Positions 56,874 to 64,000 of a DNA stretch of 64,000 bases are shown here, piece after piece. The DNA is from CAVVGZ01 sp963747965 (GTDB lineage: Bacteria > Chloroflexota > Anaerolineae > Anaerolineales > Anaerolineaceae). The position numbers and the translations under genes are program-made. Under the pieces are notes generated by a model that saw only the letters and a list, made by a program, of their open reading frames with translations, searched no databases and was not told where the DNA came from. How positions within the stretch are numbered: position 1 is the stretch's first letter; each line of letters starts with the position of its first letter. The stretch is from assembly GCA_963747965.1 (NCBI GenBank), contig CAVVGZ010000007.1, positions 496,001 to 560,000 of the forward strand, in the 5' to 3' direction.

Positions 56874-57317
56874 ATGGGACTCAAAGAGACACTAGAGAAC
56901 GATTTATTAATAGCCACAAGAAATAAAGATGATGTCCGTAAACAGACTATCCGGATGATTCTTTCCAATATAAAGCTGCTCCAAATTGAAAAAGGACAGC
57001 CTGCCACAGAAAGCGAAATCCAAAATATCCTTCAGAAGGAATTAAAACTCCGGCAAGAAGCTATTGAAGATGCCTATCATGCAAACCGTCCAGATCTTGT
57101 TCAAGCGAACCAATTAGAAATGGAAGTCATCCGCAGTTATCTTCCCGAACAAATGGATGTTGAAGAAATTAAAGCCCTTGCACAACAAGTAATAGTAGAA
57201 GTCGATGCCCATAATATTAATGATATGGGGAAAATAATGAAAGCAATTCTCCCCAGAGTTCAAGGAAGAGCCCCTAATGGATTGGTTTCCCAGGTTATTC
57301 GGGATCTGCTCGTTTAA
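56874..57317 (+). CDS. yqeY: GatB/YqeY domain-containing protein
   Basis: Stand-alone relative of the GatB tail domain; precise role uncertain, possibly tRNA-related. The 147-residue helical protein begins LKETLENDLLIATRNKDD and shows TIRMILSNIKLLQIEKGQPA, ILQKELKLRQEAIEDA, RSYLPEQMDVEEIKAL and MGKIMKAILPRVQGRAPN. I choose ATG 56874 over the in-frame TTG 21 nt upstream because homology starts there. 18 nt before the HD protein. Confidence 0.93.
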   Translation: MGLKETLENDLLIATRNKDDVRKQTIRMILSNIKLLQIEKGQPATESEIQNILQKELKLRQEAIEDAYHANRPDLVQANQLEMEVIRSYLPEQMDVEEIKALAQQVIVEVDAHNINDMGKIMKAILPRVQGRAPNGLVSQVIRDLLV

Positions 57318-57335
57318 AGGTGATGGTATTTCCAG

Positions 57336-59468
57336 GTGAGAAAACAAATCCCCCTATTTAATCGAAATGCCCTGCAAATACTTTTTATTGCATTGATCAG
57401 CATTATTGCGTTTACCGCGCTGATATTACCACAAGCTACACGACCATCATCGTATTCACTTACCATTGGAGAAGTTGCCAATCAGGATATCCAGGCACCC
57501 AGTGATATCACTTATGTCAGTGAAATACTCACGGAGAAGACCCGCAAGGAAGCAGAAAATTCTGTAGCACCTGTTTTCCTGCCACCGGATCCTTCCATTA
57601 CCAGAAACCAGATTGAACGCCTGCGATTATCACTGAATTATATTGACATTGTCAGGGCAGATAAATTTGCCGCCTCTGACCAAAAGATTAATGACCTTAA
57701 AGCGATGGCAGATGTCCAACTTGCTGAAGGAGTATCTGAAAAAATTATCTTGATGCCTGACACCCGCTGGCAAATCATCAAAGTGGAGGCACTCCAGGTG
57801 CTGGAACAGGTTATGAGATCCTCCATCCGGGAATATCAGCTTAGAGACGTTACCAGGAATATCCCCTCTTTGATAAGTTTTGCACTAACCAAAGAACAAG
57901 CCAGCATTGTCACTGAATTAGTATCTCCATTTGTTATTCCAAACAGCCTTTTCAGTGATGAACAGACTCAAACCTTAAAAAACGAGGCAAGGGTAAGCAT
58001 TCAGCCAGTTGTCCGGAATTTTGTCACAGGTCAGACACTTGTAGATAGAGGGCAAATAATTACCGAAGCCCAAATTGAGTCCTTAGAACAATACGGTCTA
58101 ATCCAAAATCAATTTGATGCACGCAAGGTGATTGCTTCCGGGATGCTGGTCGTGATTTTGGCCACAATTTTGTTGGCAGTTGTCAATCGCCACAATTTTC
58201 CGGTTATCCATAATTGGCGTGCAATTATCACAATAGGTATCCTTTTCATTTTATTCTTATTGGGTGCCCGATATATTATACCCAATCGAGCTGTCATTCC
58301 TTACTTATATCCGATTCCGGCGTTTGCACTGATTATCTCGAGTCTGTTTGGTATCGAAATTAGTATTATTCTTTCATTTATTCTTTCTATACTGGCAGCG
58401 TATGATCTACCGATCAGCATGGAATTATCCCTGTATTATTTTCTAACCAGTGTGCTTGGTGCAGTAGTACTTGGAAGGGGCAGAAGGGTTTCTATATTTT
58501 TCTGGGCAGGCGCCATCATTGGTCTGACAGGTGGAGCACTTCTATTTTCCTATCGAATTGCTTCCCCGTTCACAGATTGGATTGGAATTGCCACCCTTAT
58601 TGGAGCAGCCTTAATTTATGGGTTTGCTTCCTCCAGTATAGCCTTAATCCTCCATGAGATTATTGCTCAGATGTTAGGCATTACTACTGCTCTCCAGCTG
58701 TTGGAGATCTCCAGGCCGGACCATCCACTCCTTCAATTTTTTCTTAGAAATGCCCCCGGGAGTTATCAACATAGTCTGCAGGTGGCAAATCTGGCTGAAC
58801 AGGCAGCAAGGGCAATCGGGGCGGATACCCTTCTTGTAAGAAGTGGGGCAATTTATCATGATGTGGGAAAATCTATTAACTCAAGCTACTTTATCGAGAA
58901 CCAGGTCACTGGCTCTGTAAATCCTCATGATGAATTGGATCCTCATACCAGTGCAAAATGGATCATATCTCATGTTCGTGAGGGTGTAGAGCTTGCCAAG
59001 AAATACCGGCTTCCACCCCGAATACGTGATTTTATATTGGAACATCATGGGACCATGTACACCCGTTATCAATACGCAAAAGCGTTAGATGCTGTGGGCG
59101 GAAATGGCGATGAGGTGAATATTGAGGATTTTCGCTATCCCGGTCCCAAACCACAATCCAGAGAAACTGCCTTGCTGATGCTTGCCGATGGATGTGAAGC
59201 GATAGTCCGGGTAGAGTTGCCACATAACGAAGGAGAATTAAGGGAACTCATCCAAAAAGTTTTTGATTTTTATTTGAAAGAGGGTCAGTTAGATTATACA
59301 GAGTTCACCTTGAGGGATTTGACGATTGCAGCAGAGGCTTTTGTCCGGACATTAATCAACACACATCACCTAAGAATCAAATACCCGGAGATAAAGGTCT
59401 TACCAAAGGCGGCAAAGAACATTGAAACCTCACCAACAATCCCTCTTCCTGAAAAATCAAAATTTTAA
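57336..59468 (+). CDS. 7TM-HD domain protein (PgpH-like, putative c-di-AMP phosphodiesterase)
   Basis: Membrane HD hydrolase. The 710 residues show an N-terminal anchor (LFIALISIIAFTALIL), an extracellular 7TMR-HDED domain (about 40-265, VGEVANQDIQAPSDITY-like start and FVTGQTLVDRGQIITEAQIE split at its loop), about seven membrane segments (270-460) and a cytoplasmic HD domain (GSYQHSLQVANLAEQAARAI, AIYHDVGKS, ILEHHGT). Listeria PgpH, with the same order, degrades c-di-AMP. In most genomes the gene precedes ybeY and dgkA, exactly as here. Start GTG with an AGGTGA-type site. Confidence 0.93.
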   Translation: MRKQIPLFNRNALQILFIALISIIAFTALILPQATRPSSYSLTIGEVANQDIQAPSDITYVSEILTEKTRKEAENSVAPVFLPPDPSITRNQIERLRLSLNYIDIVRADKFAASDQKINDLKAMADVQLAEGVSEKIILMPDTRWQIIKVEALQVLEQVMRSSIREYQLRDVTRNIPSLISFALTKEQASIVTELVSPFVIPNSLFSDEQTQTLKNEARVSIQPVVRNFVTGQTLVDRGQIITEAQIESLEQYGLIQNQFDARKVIASGMLVVILATILLAVVNRHNFPVIHNWRAIITIGILFILFLLGARYIIPNRAVIPYLYPIPAFALIISSLFGIEISIILSFILSILAAYDLPISMELSLYYFLTSVLGAVVLGRGRRVSIFFWAGAIIGLTGGALLFSYRIASPFTDWIGIATLIGAALIYGFASSSIALILHEIIAQMLGITTALQLLEISRPDHPLLQFFLRNAPGSYQHSLQVANLAEQAARAIGADTLLVRSGAIYHDVGKSINSSYFIENQVTGSVNPHDELDPHTSAKWIISHVREGVELAKKYRLPPRIRDFILEHHGTMYTRYQYAKALDAVGGNGDEVNIEDFRYPGPKPQSRETALLMLADGCEAIVRVELPHNEGELRELIQKVFDFYLKEGQLDYTEFTLRDLTIAAEAFVRTLINTHHLRIKYPEIKVLPKAAKNIETSPTIPLPEKSKF

Positions 59469-59471
59469 TCC

Positions 59472-59924
59472 ATGGATAATTTAATATTTATCCAAACCTC
59501 CCCACAATTTGAGGGGAAATTCGATGAAAACAGGCTTATATTAGCCGCCCAAGCAGCTATAAATTTGGGAAGTGTGGCGGGAGATGGTGATCTAAGTCTT
59601 GTAATTAATGATCAAGATTTCATCCGTGAACTCAATTCAAAATTTCTGGGGATTGATAAACCAACCGATGTGCTTTCTTTCCCGGCTGAGGAAATTGATC
59701 CTGATACTGGAAGGCTTTACCTGGGAGATGTGATAATTTCTTACCCCGACGCCCTCCAACAATCTAAGGATGGTAATCACCCATTAATGGCTGAGTTGGA
59801 ACTACTGGTGATTCATGGTGTCTTACACTTGATCGGTTATGACCACAATAATTCTGAGGAGAAAGCCAGGATGTGGGATATCCAGGATCAAGCGCTTGAA
59901 ATGATCAGGCAAAAAGAATCGTAA
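59472..59924 (+). CDS. ybeY: Endoribonuclease YbeY
   Basis: Single-strand-specific metallo-RNase in 16S rRNA maturation and ribosome quality control. The 150 residues have LSLVINDQDFIRELNSKFLG, KPTDVLSFPAEE, YLGDVIISYPDA and the zinc motif VIHGVLHLIGYDH (HGxLHLxGYDH). Length and motifs are typical. Three nt after the HD gene and immediately before dgkA: the conserved pgpH-ybeY-dgkA order. Confidence 0.97.
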   Translation: MDNLIFIQTSPQFEGKFDENRLILAAQAAINLGSVAGDGDLSLVINDQDFIRELNSKFLGIDKPTDVLSFPAEEIDPDTGRLYLGDVIISYPDALQQSKDGNHPLMAELELLVIHGVLHLIGYDHNNSEEKARMWDIQDQALEMIRQKES

Positions 59925-59925
59925 C

Positions 59926-60283
59926 ATGGGAAATTTCTTAAAGATCACGGATCAACTCATTTGCTCATGCATTTAATGGATTGTTTTTTACTCTGCGGAA
60001 TGAAAAGAATTCCTGGATTCATTTGTTTGTAACGGTAATTGTGATTCTGGCAGGCTTTTATTTTAATATTTCAAGGATTGAATGGATTATTATTGTAATA
60101 TCCACTGCGCTGGTATGGATGGCAGAATTAATAAATACATCCCTTGAAAAAATTGTTGATTTAATCACGATTGAAAAAAATTCCTCCGCCAAATTAGCCA
60201 AAGACGTTGCTGCAGCTGCGGTTCTCGTTTCAGCATTCATGGCAGTTCTCGTAGGATTAATTATCTTTATTCCGTACCTCTAA
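59926..60283 (+). CDS. dgkA: Diacylglycerol/undecaprenol kinase family protein, one frameshift
   Basis: Integral membrane lipid kinase. Only a fragment starting at a TTG (59981) is open in the window, but family homology begins earlier. From ATG 59926 (one nt after ybeY) the reading MGNFLRSRINSFAHAFNGLF is recovered when one A is removed from the run at about 59939-59941. It continues FTLRNEKNSWIHLFVTVIVI, then TALVWMAELINTSLEKIVDL (the catalytic Glu helix), giving 118 residues, the normal DgkA length with three membrane helices. The soluble undecaprenol kinase DgkA of Firmicutes is the closest described type. Confidence 0.88.
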
Positions 60284-60290
60284 TCCAATA

Positions 60291-61121
60291 GTGCCTTTTT
60301 TCCGATTTGGTACAGTAGGATTCCCGCTCTCCTCGCCAGGAAAACCAGGTGGAACGGTTAGTGGCATCATTCAATCGGCAAATCTGGGGCTGGATTGCCT
60401 TGAGATAGGATGGGGCCGCTCAGCAAATGTAAAAGAAACCACATGCGAGAAAATTCACCAGCATGCCCAAAGTCATAATATTGCCCTGAATGTGCATGCC
60501 CCTTACTTCATCAATCTGAATGCGACTGAAAAGGAATGGGAAAATAGCCGGCAACGCCTGATGAAGACATCATACTATGGGAAAATATCCGGAGCAACAG
60601 ATATCGTTTTCCACCCTGGAAGATATCATAATCAATCTACTGAAATTGGTTTATCCCGGGCAATTTCCAGAATCTCAGACTGTGTCAATGAATTATAAAA
60701 AAATAATATTAATTTACGCCCAGAAACAATGGGTAAACCGGGATTATTGGGATCGTTTTCTGAGGTTATCTATCTATGTGGAGAGGTCGGAAATTTACAA
60801 CCGTGTTTGGATGTTGCACATCTTCTTGCACGTGCCGGCGATGGTTCACTCAGTAATCAACGTGCCTGGGAAAATTTATTGATAGAAAATTCTAAGGTTC
60901 TCGTTGAGCCTTCCCTGCATTGTTTACACATCCAGATCCCAGGGATTGAATACGCTGCCCGTGGAGAGATCAGGCACCTGCCAATCCGCGAATCCGATTT
61001 TTGCGTTGAATCCTTTTTCAAAGCTTTGAAAAATATGAACTGTTCTGGCCGGATACTATGCGAAAGCCCATTAATGGAGGATGATGCTATTTACTTAAGG
61101 CAGATCTTTGAAAATATCTAA
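60291..61121 (+). CDS. Endonuclease IV-like (AP endonuclease, xylose-isomerase-like TIM barrel) with internal TAA
   Basis: Metal-dependent AP endonuclease family. The GTG start at 60291 leads to NVHAPYFINLNA, GATDIVFHPGRYHN (metal His), then a stop TAA at 60696-60698 (codon 136). The same frame continues with LRPETMGKPGLLGSFSEVI, PCLDVAHLLARAGDG and a HIQIPGIEYA block to 61121. Without the stop it is a 276-residue protein of normal length. Unlike the other damaged genes no base shift is needed, so the event is a substitution or a compensated run error in the adjacent seven A. Nonsense decay, sequence error or truncated expression are all possible. Confidence 0.78.
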
Positions 61122-61142
61122 AATAATCAGGGGCGGTTCGGA

Positions 61143-61796
61143 CTAAAGATATTCCTTAAGGCTGTGTTCAACAGCATATGCTGCAGCCTCCGCACGGTTG
61201 CTAACCCCCAGTTTTGATAAGATGCTGCTTACATAATTACGAACGGTGCCTTCCCCCAGAAAAAGCGTTTTTGCAATTTCGCGGTTGGTCTTGCCCTCCG
61301 AGACAAGAATCAGAACATGTTTCTCTTGTTGACTCAAATTCGCAAAAGCAGACGCCTCTTCTTCTTTAACCGCACGCCGGACCTCCTGGAATACTCTTTG
61401 GGTCACAGCCGGGTCTAATAATGCCTCACCCTTTGCCACGGACTCTAAAGCACGAATAAGATCATCCCCCCCAATTTGTTTCAGGACATATCCGGAAGCG
61501 CCTGCCCGGATGGCAGAAAACAACATTTCATCTTCGGCATAGGAGGTTAACATAACTACACGCACATCGGCGTATTTCTTAGTTATAATTTCGCATGCAT
61601 CAATTCCAGAGGATCCAGGCAGACGAATATCCATTATTACAATGTCGGGATGGTGACGATCTACCTGCTCAAGTGCTTCCTTAGCGGTACCCGCCTCACC
61701 CACTACCTCAAAATTTGGATGATGTTCTACCAATGCTTTTAAACCCAACCTGACGACTTCATGATCATCAACCAATAATATCCTTTGTTTTGTCAT
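61143..61796 (-). CDS. NarL/FixJ family response regulator
   Basis: Two-component transcription regulator. From ATG 61796 (AAGGA site; an in-frame ATG 30 nt further up is less supported) the 217 residues give a receiver domain (RILLVDDHEVVRLGL, phospho-acceptor Asp in DIVIMDIRLPGSSG, Thr in VVMLTSYAEDE, Lys in GYVLKQIG) and a LuxR-type HTH (LSQQEKHVLILVSEGKTNREIAKTLFLGEGTVRNYVSSIL split at its turns). No histidine kinase is adjacent, so it is an orphan within this window. Convergent with the endonuclease gene. Confidence 0.95.
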   Translation of the reverse strand: MTKQRILLVDDHEVVRLGLKALVEHHPNFEVVGEAGTAKEALEQVDRHHPDIVIMDIRLPGSSGIDACEIITKKYADVRVVMLTSYAEDEMLFSAIRAGASGYVLKQIGGDDLIRALESVAKGEALLDPAVTQRVFQEVRRAVKEEEASAFANLSQQEKHVLILVSEGKTNREIAKTLFLGEGTVRNYVSSILSKLGVSNRAEAAAYAVEHSLKEYL

Positions 61797-61894
61797 CAAC
61801 AGATTTCCTTTGAATTTCTTACTCACAGGATAAATATATTAGAATATAAAAATCATTCAAGAATCAAATATTACAAATAACACCTTAATTATAT

Positions 61895-62404
61895 ATGTTA
61901 ATTTCAAATTCAATTACGTTTTTGCAGAAATCACACCAATATCAGGCTCAAACAAATAATTGCGGACCATATGCAATTGCGACAATTTTACCCCTTTTTG
62001 GATTTGAAGGCATCTCCGGAGAATTTTTAGCCAATCACTTCAATAGACTGGCGTCAAAAAATCTTCGATTTTTTCCAGGGAGAATTCGGGGTAATGCCAC
62101 TTTCCCATGGGGATTAGTGATGGTATTTAAGCAATATCATATCAATGCACACTGGGAGGTATTCTGCAATTGGGATTTGCTGATTTCAAGGATACCGACA
62201 AACATGCTTCAAATTGTAATCATCAGTGATTTGTTCAAAATGCATGCGCATTATCTCATATTGGTTGCCTATGATGAGAAAATAGGAATGGGGTTTATTG
62301 ATTCAGCGTTTCCAAATCCTGCCATTCACTGGATAAAAGAAACTACCTTTAGGAAAAAATGGGGGCAGCTTGGCCGGAACTGTATACTCGTAAGTGCTCC
62401 ATAG
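61895..62404 (+). CDS. C39-like (papain-fold) cysteine peptidase domain protein
   Basis: The 169-residue protein has the nucleophile motif NNCGPYAIATILPLFG near residue 22, the GRIRGNATFPWGL loop, and the second catalytic His in MHAHYLILVAYDE with a downstream Asp (FIDSAFPNP), the pattern of C39/C70-like papain-fold domains. No secretion signal or transporter is present, and no ABC exporter or double-glycine substrate is adjacent, so a bacteriocin-processing role is not supported. It may be a free protease of unknown target. Confidence 0.72.
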   Translation: MLISNSITFLQKSHQYQAQTNNCGPYAIATILPLFGFEGISGEFLANHFNRLASKNLRFFPGRIRGNATFPWGLVMVFKQYHINAHWEVFCNWDLLISRIPTNMLQIVIISDLFKMHAHYLILVAYDEKIGMGFIDSAFPNPAIHWIKETTFRKKWGQLGRNCILVSAP

Positions 62405-62578
62405 CTGTTGAATTCAATAATTATATATATCTGTCTTATGGTAAACTTGGCTTATTAATTTCTGATGTATGATTTGGAGTTTTCAATAATAAATGGGTCA
62501 CCGGCTTCAAAATAAGCAAAATGAACTTTAAAGCCGTATGATGGAATAAGCAATTTATTGATGTAAATCGACCAGCAG

Positions 62579-62959
62579 ATGTCAAATCCGGCCTATTTCT
62601 ATATAATCAATGATTCAAAATTACCTGGTACCCCAATTATTGCTCGAATGGGAAGTACTTTTCTTGAAAGACTTAGAGGATTAATGTTTTATCCATCTAT
62701 CACGGAGAATGAGGGTTTATTGTTGGCATTAAATAAATCTTCCCGGATACAAGCATCCATTCACATGGCATTTATTAATTTTAACCTTGGGATTATCTGG
62801 ATTAATGACCAATTAAACGTTACCCAGGTTGAATTTGCACATAGATGGTCCTCGATATTGTTCCCGTCCGCACCGGCAAAATATATTCTGGAAATTCATC
62901 CAGCAAAAATTTCTACATTCGCCATCGGAGACAGGATACGTTTTGAACAAATTTATTAA
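62579..62959 (+). CDS. DUF192 family protein
   Basis: Small beta-fold protein of unknown function. The 126 residues contain ARMGSTFLERLRGLMFYPSI, NEGLLLALNKSSRIQASIHM and INFNLGIIWINDQLNV, and the closing YILEIHPAKISTFAIGDRIRF, matching DUF192. No export signal at the ATG used. The last 17 nt overlap the start of the LysM gene, which suggests coupled translation. Confidence 0.85.
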   Translation: MSNPAYFYIINDSKLPGTPIIARMGSTFLERLRGLMFYPSITENEGLLLALNKSSRIQASIHMAFINFNLGIIWINDQLNVTQVEFAHRWSSILFPSAPAKYILEIHPAKISTFAIGDRIRFEQIY

Positions 62960-64000
62960 CTATTTCTTGTTCAATTGCATATCAATTAGTTTTATTTTCC
63001 CCCAGCAGTTAGATATTCTGTCATTCATTCAGGAGCCTGAAGATCCGGTTTATACTGTTCAAAGTGGAGATACGCTGAGTTATATTGCCGGCTTATTTGG
63101 TGTATCTGTTAATGAAATCATTTCAAGGAATAATATTGATAATGCGAATGCATTAGCCGTTGGTACCGATTTGAGTATTCCCGGATTGGATGGAATTACC
63201 GGAACCCTTGAAGTAACCACAATTCCACTTGGTGAAAACCTGGACTCGTTATTGATTAAGAATAATCTCTCAAAAGAGACCCTGGTCACACTAAACCACA
63301 TCACAATCCCATCCGAAATATTTTCCGGCTCACGATTGATTATTCCAACAGCAGATGATGCAAATGAACTCATCCCGGTTCTCGGTGTTGAAGAGGGTAA
63401 CACATGGCTGGAAATGGCCATTTTACAGGGGATCAATCCCTGGTCAATGCTTAATATAAATCAAAAAGAGCACAGCTGGATGTTAGTTCCCGGAGACAAG
63501 GTTTTTACCCTCAAAGACAGCAATACCGAAAACATGGAAATCAATCCCATATCTCCTGCCATCGAAGAATTAACCATCGATCCTCTGCCCCTGGAACAGG
63601 GTTCAACAGTTGAGATTAAAGTTGAAACCAATGTTCCTCTCCAATTAGAAGGAGAAATGGCAGGATTTACGCTTCATTTTCAGCCAATTGGTGAAAACAA
63701 ATATGTTGCTTTCCAGGGACTATCGGCTGTCCAGGAACCAGGTTTGGTAAATTTTTCAATTACAGGGGATTCGGAAGAAGGCAGAATATTAGATTTCTCG
63801 CAGTTCATCCTGAACGAAGACATAAATTTTGGAGAACTGATGCTGCTTACAGTAGCTCCAGAGACAATCGACCAGGCGTCAATAGAACAAGATGATAAAT
63901 TAATTCGTCAGTATACCAGTGTCCCTTCTACGCAAAAATACTGGCAGGAAAAATTTATCTATCCTGTTGATGAACCCTGGATTAACGCCCGTTATGGCCA
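62943..64000 (+). CDS. LysM-domain cell-wall protein, probably M23 peptidase, 3' partial
   Basis: The frame starts at TTG 62943, inside the end of the DUF192 gene, and is open to the right edge of the window. The N-terminus is hydrophobic (FINYFLFNCISISFIF). A LysM domain follows directly (VYTVQSGDTLSYIAGLFGVS, SRNNIDNANALAVGT split). A second LysM-like segment lies near residues 85-125 (LGENLDSLLIKNNLS), with a linker and a beta-rich part. The final visible residues FIYPVDEPWINARYG resemble the entry to an M23/LytM domain (family R-x-G motif), which would lie beyond the edge. The product is therefore probably a secreted peptidoglycan endopeptidase; the catalytic part is not seen. Confidence 0.75.
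   Translation, partial: MNKFINYFLFNCISISFIFPQQLDILSFIQEPEDPVYTVQSGDTLSYIAGLFGVSVNEIISRNNIDNANALAVGTDLSIPGLDGITGTLEVTTIPLGENLDSLLIKNNLSKETLVTLNHITIPSEIFSGSRLIIPTADDANELIPVLGVEEGNTWLEMAILQGINPWSMLNINQKEHSWMLVPGDKVFTLKDSNTENMEINPISPAIEELTIDPLPLEQGSTVEIKVETNVPLQLEGEMAGFTLHFQPIGENKYVAFQGLSAVQEPGLVNFSITGDSEEGRILDFSQFILNEDINFGELMLLTVAPETIDQASIEQDDKLIRQYTSVPSTQKYWQEKFIYPVDEPWINARYG

Noticed and set aside
60696..60698. TAA in the endonuclease IV-like gene as recoding
   Set aside because: TAA is not a Sec or Pyl codon, and the family has no conserved special residue at this position.
61895..62404. C39-like protein as part of a bacteriocin export system
   Set aside because: No ABC transporter, membrane segment or double-glycine leader peptide is encoded nearby.

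Overview
The window reads as a chromosomal segment of a strictly anaerobic or fermentative bacterium of moderate to low GC. The gene mix is F420 biosynthesis, split-subunit glycine dehydrogenase, ATP-type PEP carboxykinase, indolepyruvate:ferredoxin oxidoreductase with an ADP-forming acyl-CoA synthetase, and selenium-dependent Mo-hydroxylases. Together with YqhQ/DUF1385, DUF2007 and the MrfAB pair, this best fits Chloroflexota, class Anaerolineae. That placement is an inference from gene content, not a phylogeny. I recognise no rRNA, tRNA, CRISPR array or IS element. A lone tyrosine recombinase is the only mobility-type gene.

Layout. 1-4.6 kb: the 3' end of a clan CD (C25-like) cysteine peptidase, then alaS. 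4.6-8.2 kb: a glycine cleavage operon (gcvH-gcvPA-gcvPB) on the minus strand, behind a tandem glycine riboswitch with an intrinsic terminator. 8.2-9.9 kb: a patatin-like phospholipase and a peptide methionine sulfoxide reductase whose catalytic Cys codon is TGA followed by a SECIS-like hairpin, so probably a selenoprotein. 10-22.7 kb: pckA, then a long co-directional catabolic operon (GntR regulator, RidA, PhzF, IorA, IorB, hydantoin racemase, aminotransferase, ADP-forming acyl-CoA synthetase, dihydropyrimidinase/hydantoinase, aspartate-carbamoyltransferase-like enzyme). The operon reads as a route from hydantoins or N-carbamoyl amino acids through 2-oxo acids and acyl-CoA to ATP. 23-30 kb: PPK2, proBA, a recombinase, LarA-like, Asp23, NusB. 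30-38.9 kb: a large surface lipoprotein, a prepilin peptidase, a decayed MFS gene, and mrfA (with an HNH domain inserted) plus mrfB.

38.9-55 kb: a 16-kb, all-minus-strand cluster. It holds the selenium-dependent molybdenum hydroxylase system (yqeC-mocA fusion, yqeB, two Mo-hydroxylases, xdhC, ygfM-like, ssnA). A complete late F420 module (LLM oxidoreductase, cofC, cofD, cofE, npdG) sits inside it, between the ygfM-like gene and ssnA. This is the most suggestive unexplored system in the window. 55-64 kb: housekeeping genes (YqhQ, ComEA, YqeY, PgpH-like HD protein, YbeY, DgkA, endonuclease IV-like), a NarL-type response regulator, a C39-like protein, DUF192, and a LysM/M23-type protein that runs off the right edge.

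Caution: at least ten genes (gcvPA, ridA, proA, larA, asp23, lipoprotein, MFS, yqeC-mocA, Mo-hydroxylase, FAD/2Fe-2S, dgkA) are interrupted by single-base shifts. Nearly all are +1 insertions in or near short homopolymers. Most restore full family length when one base is removed, so I treat them as probable sequence errors in real genes and give the full span.
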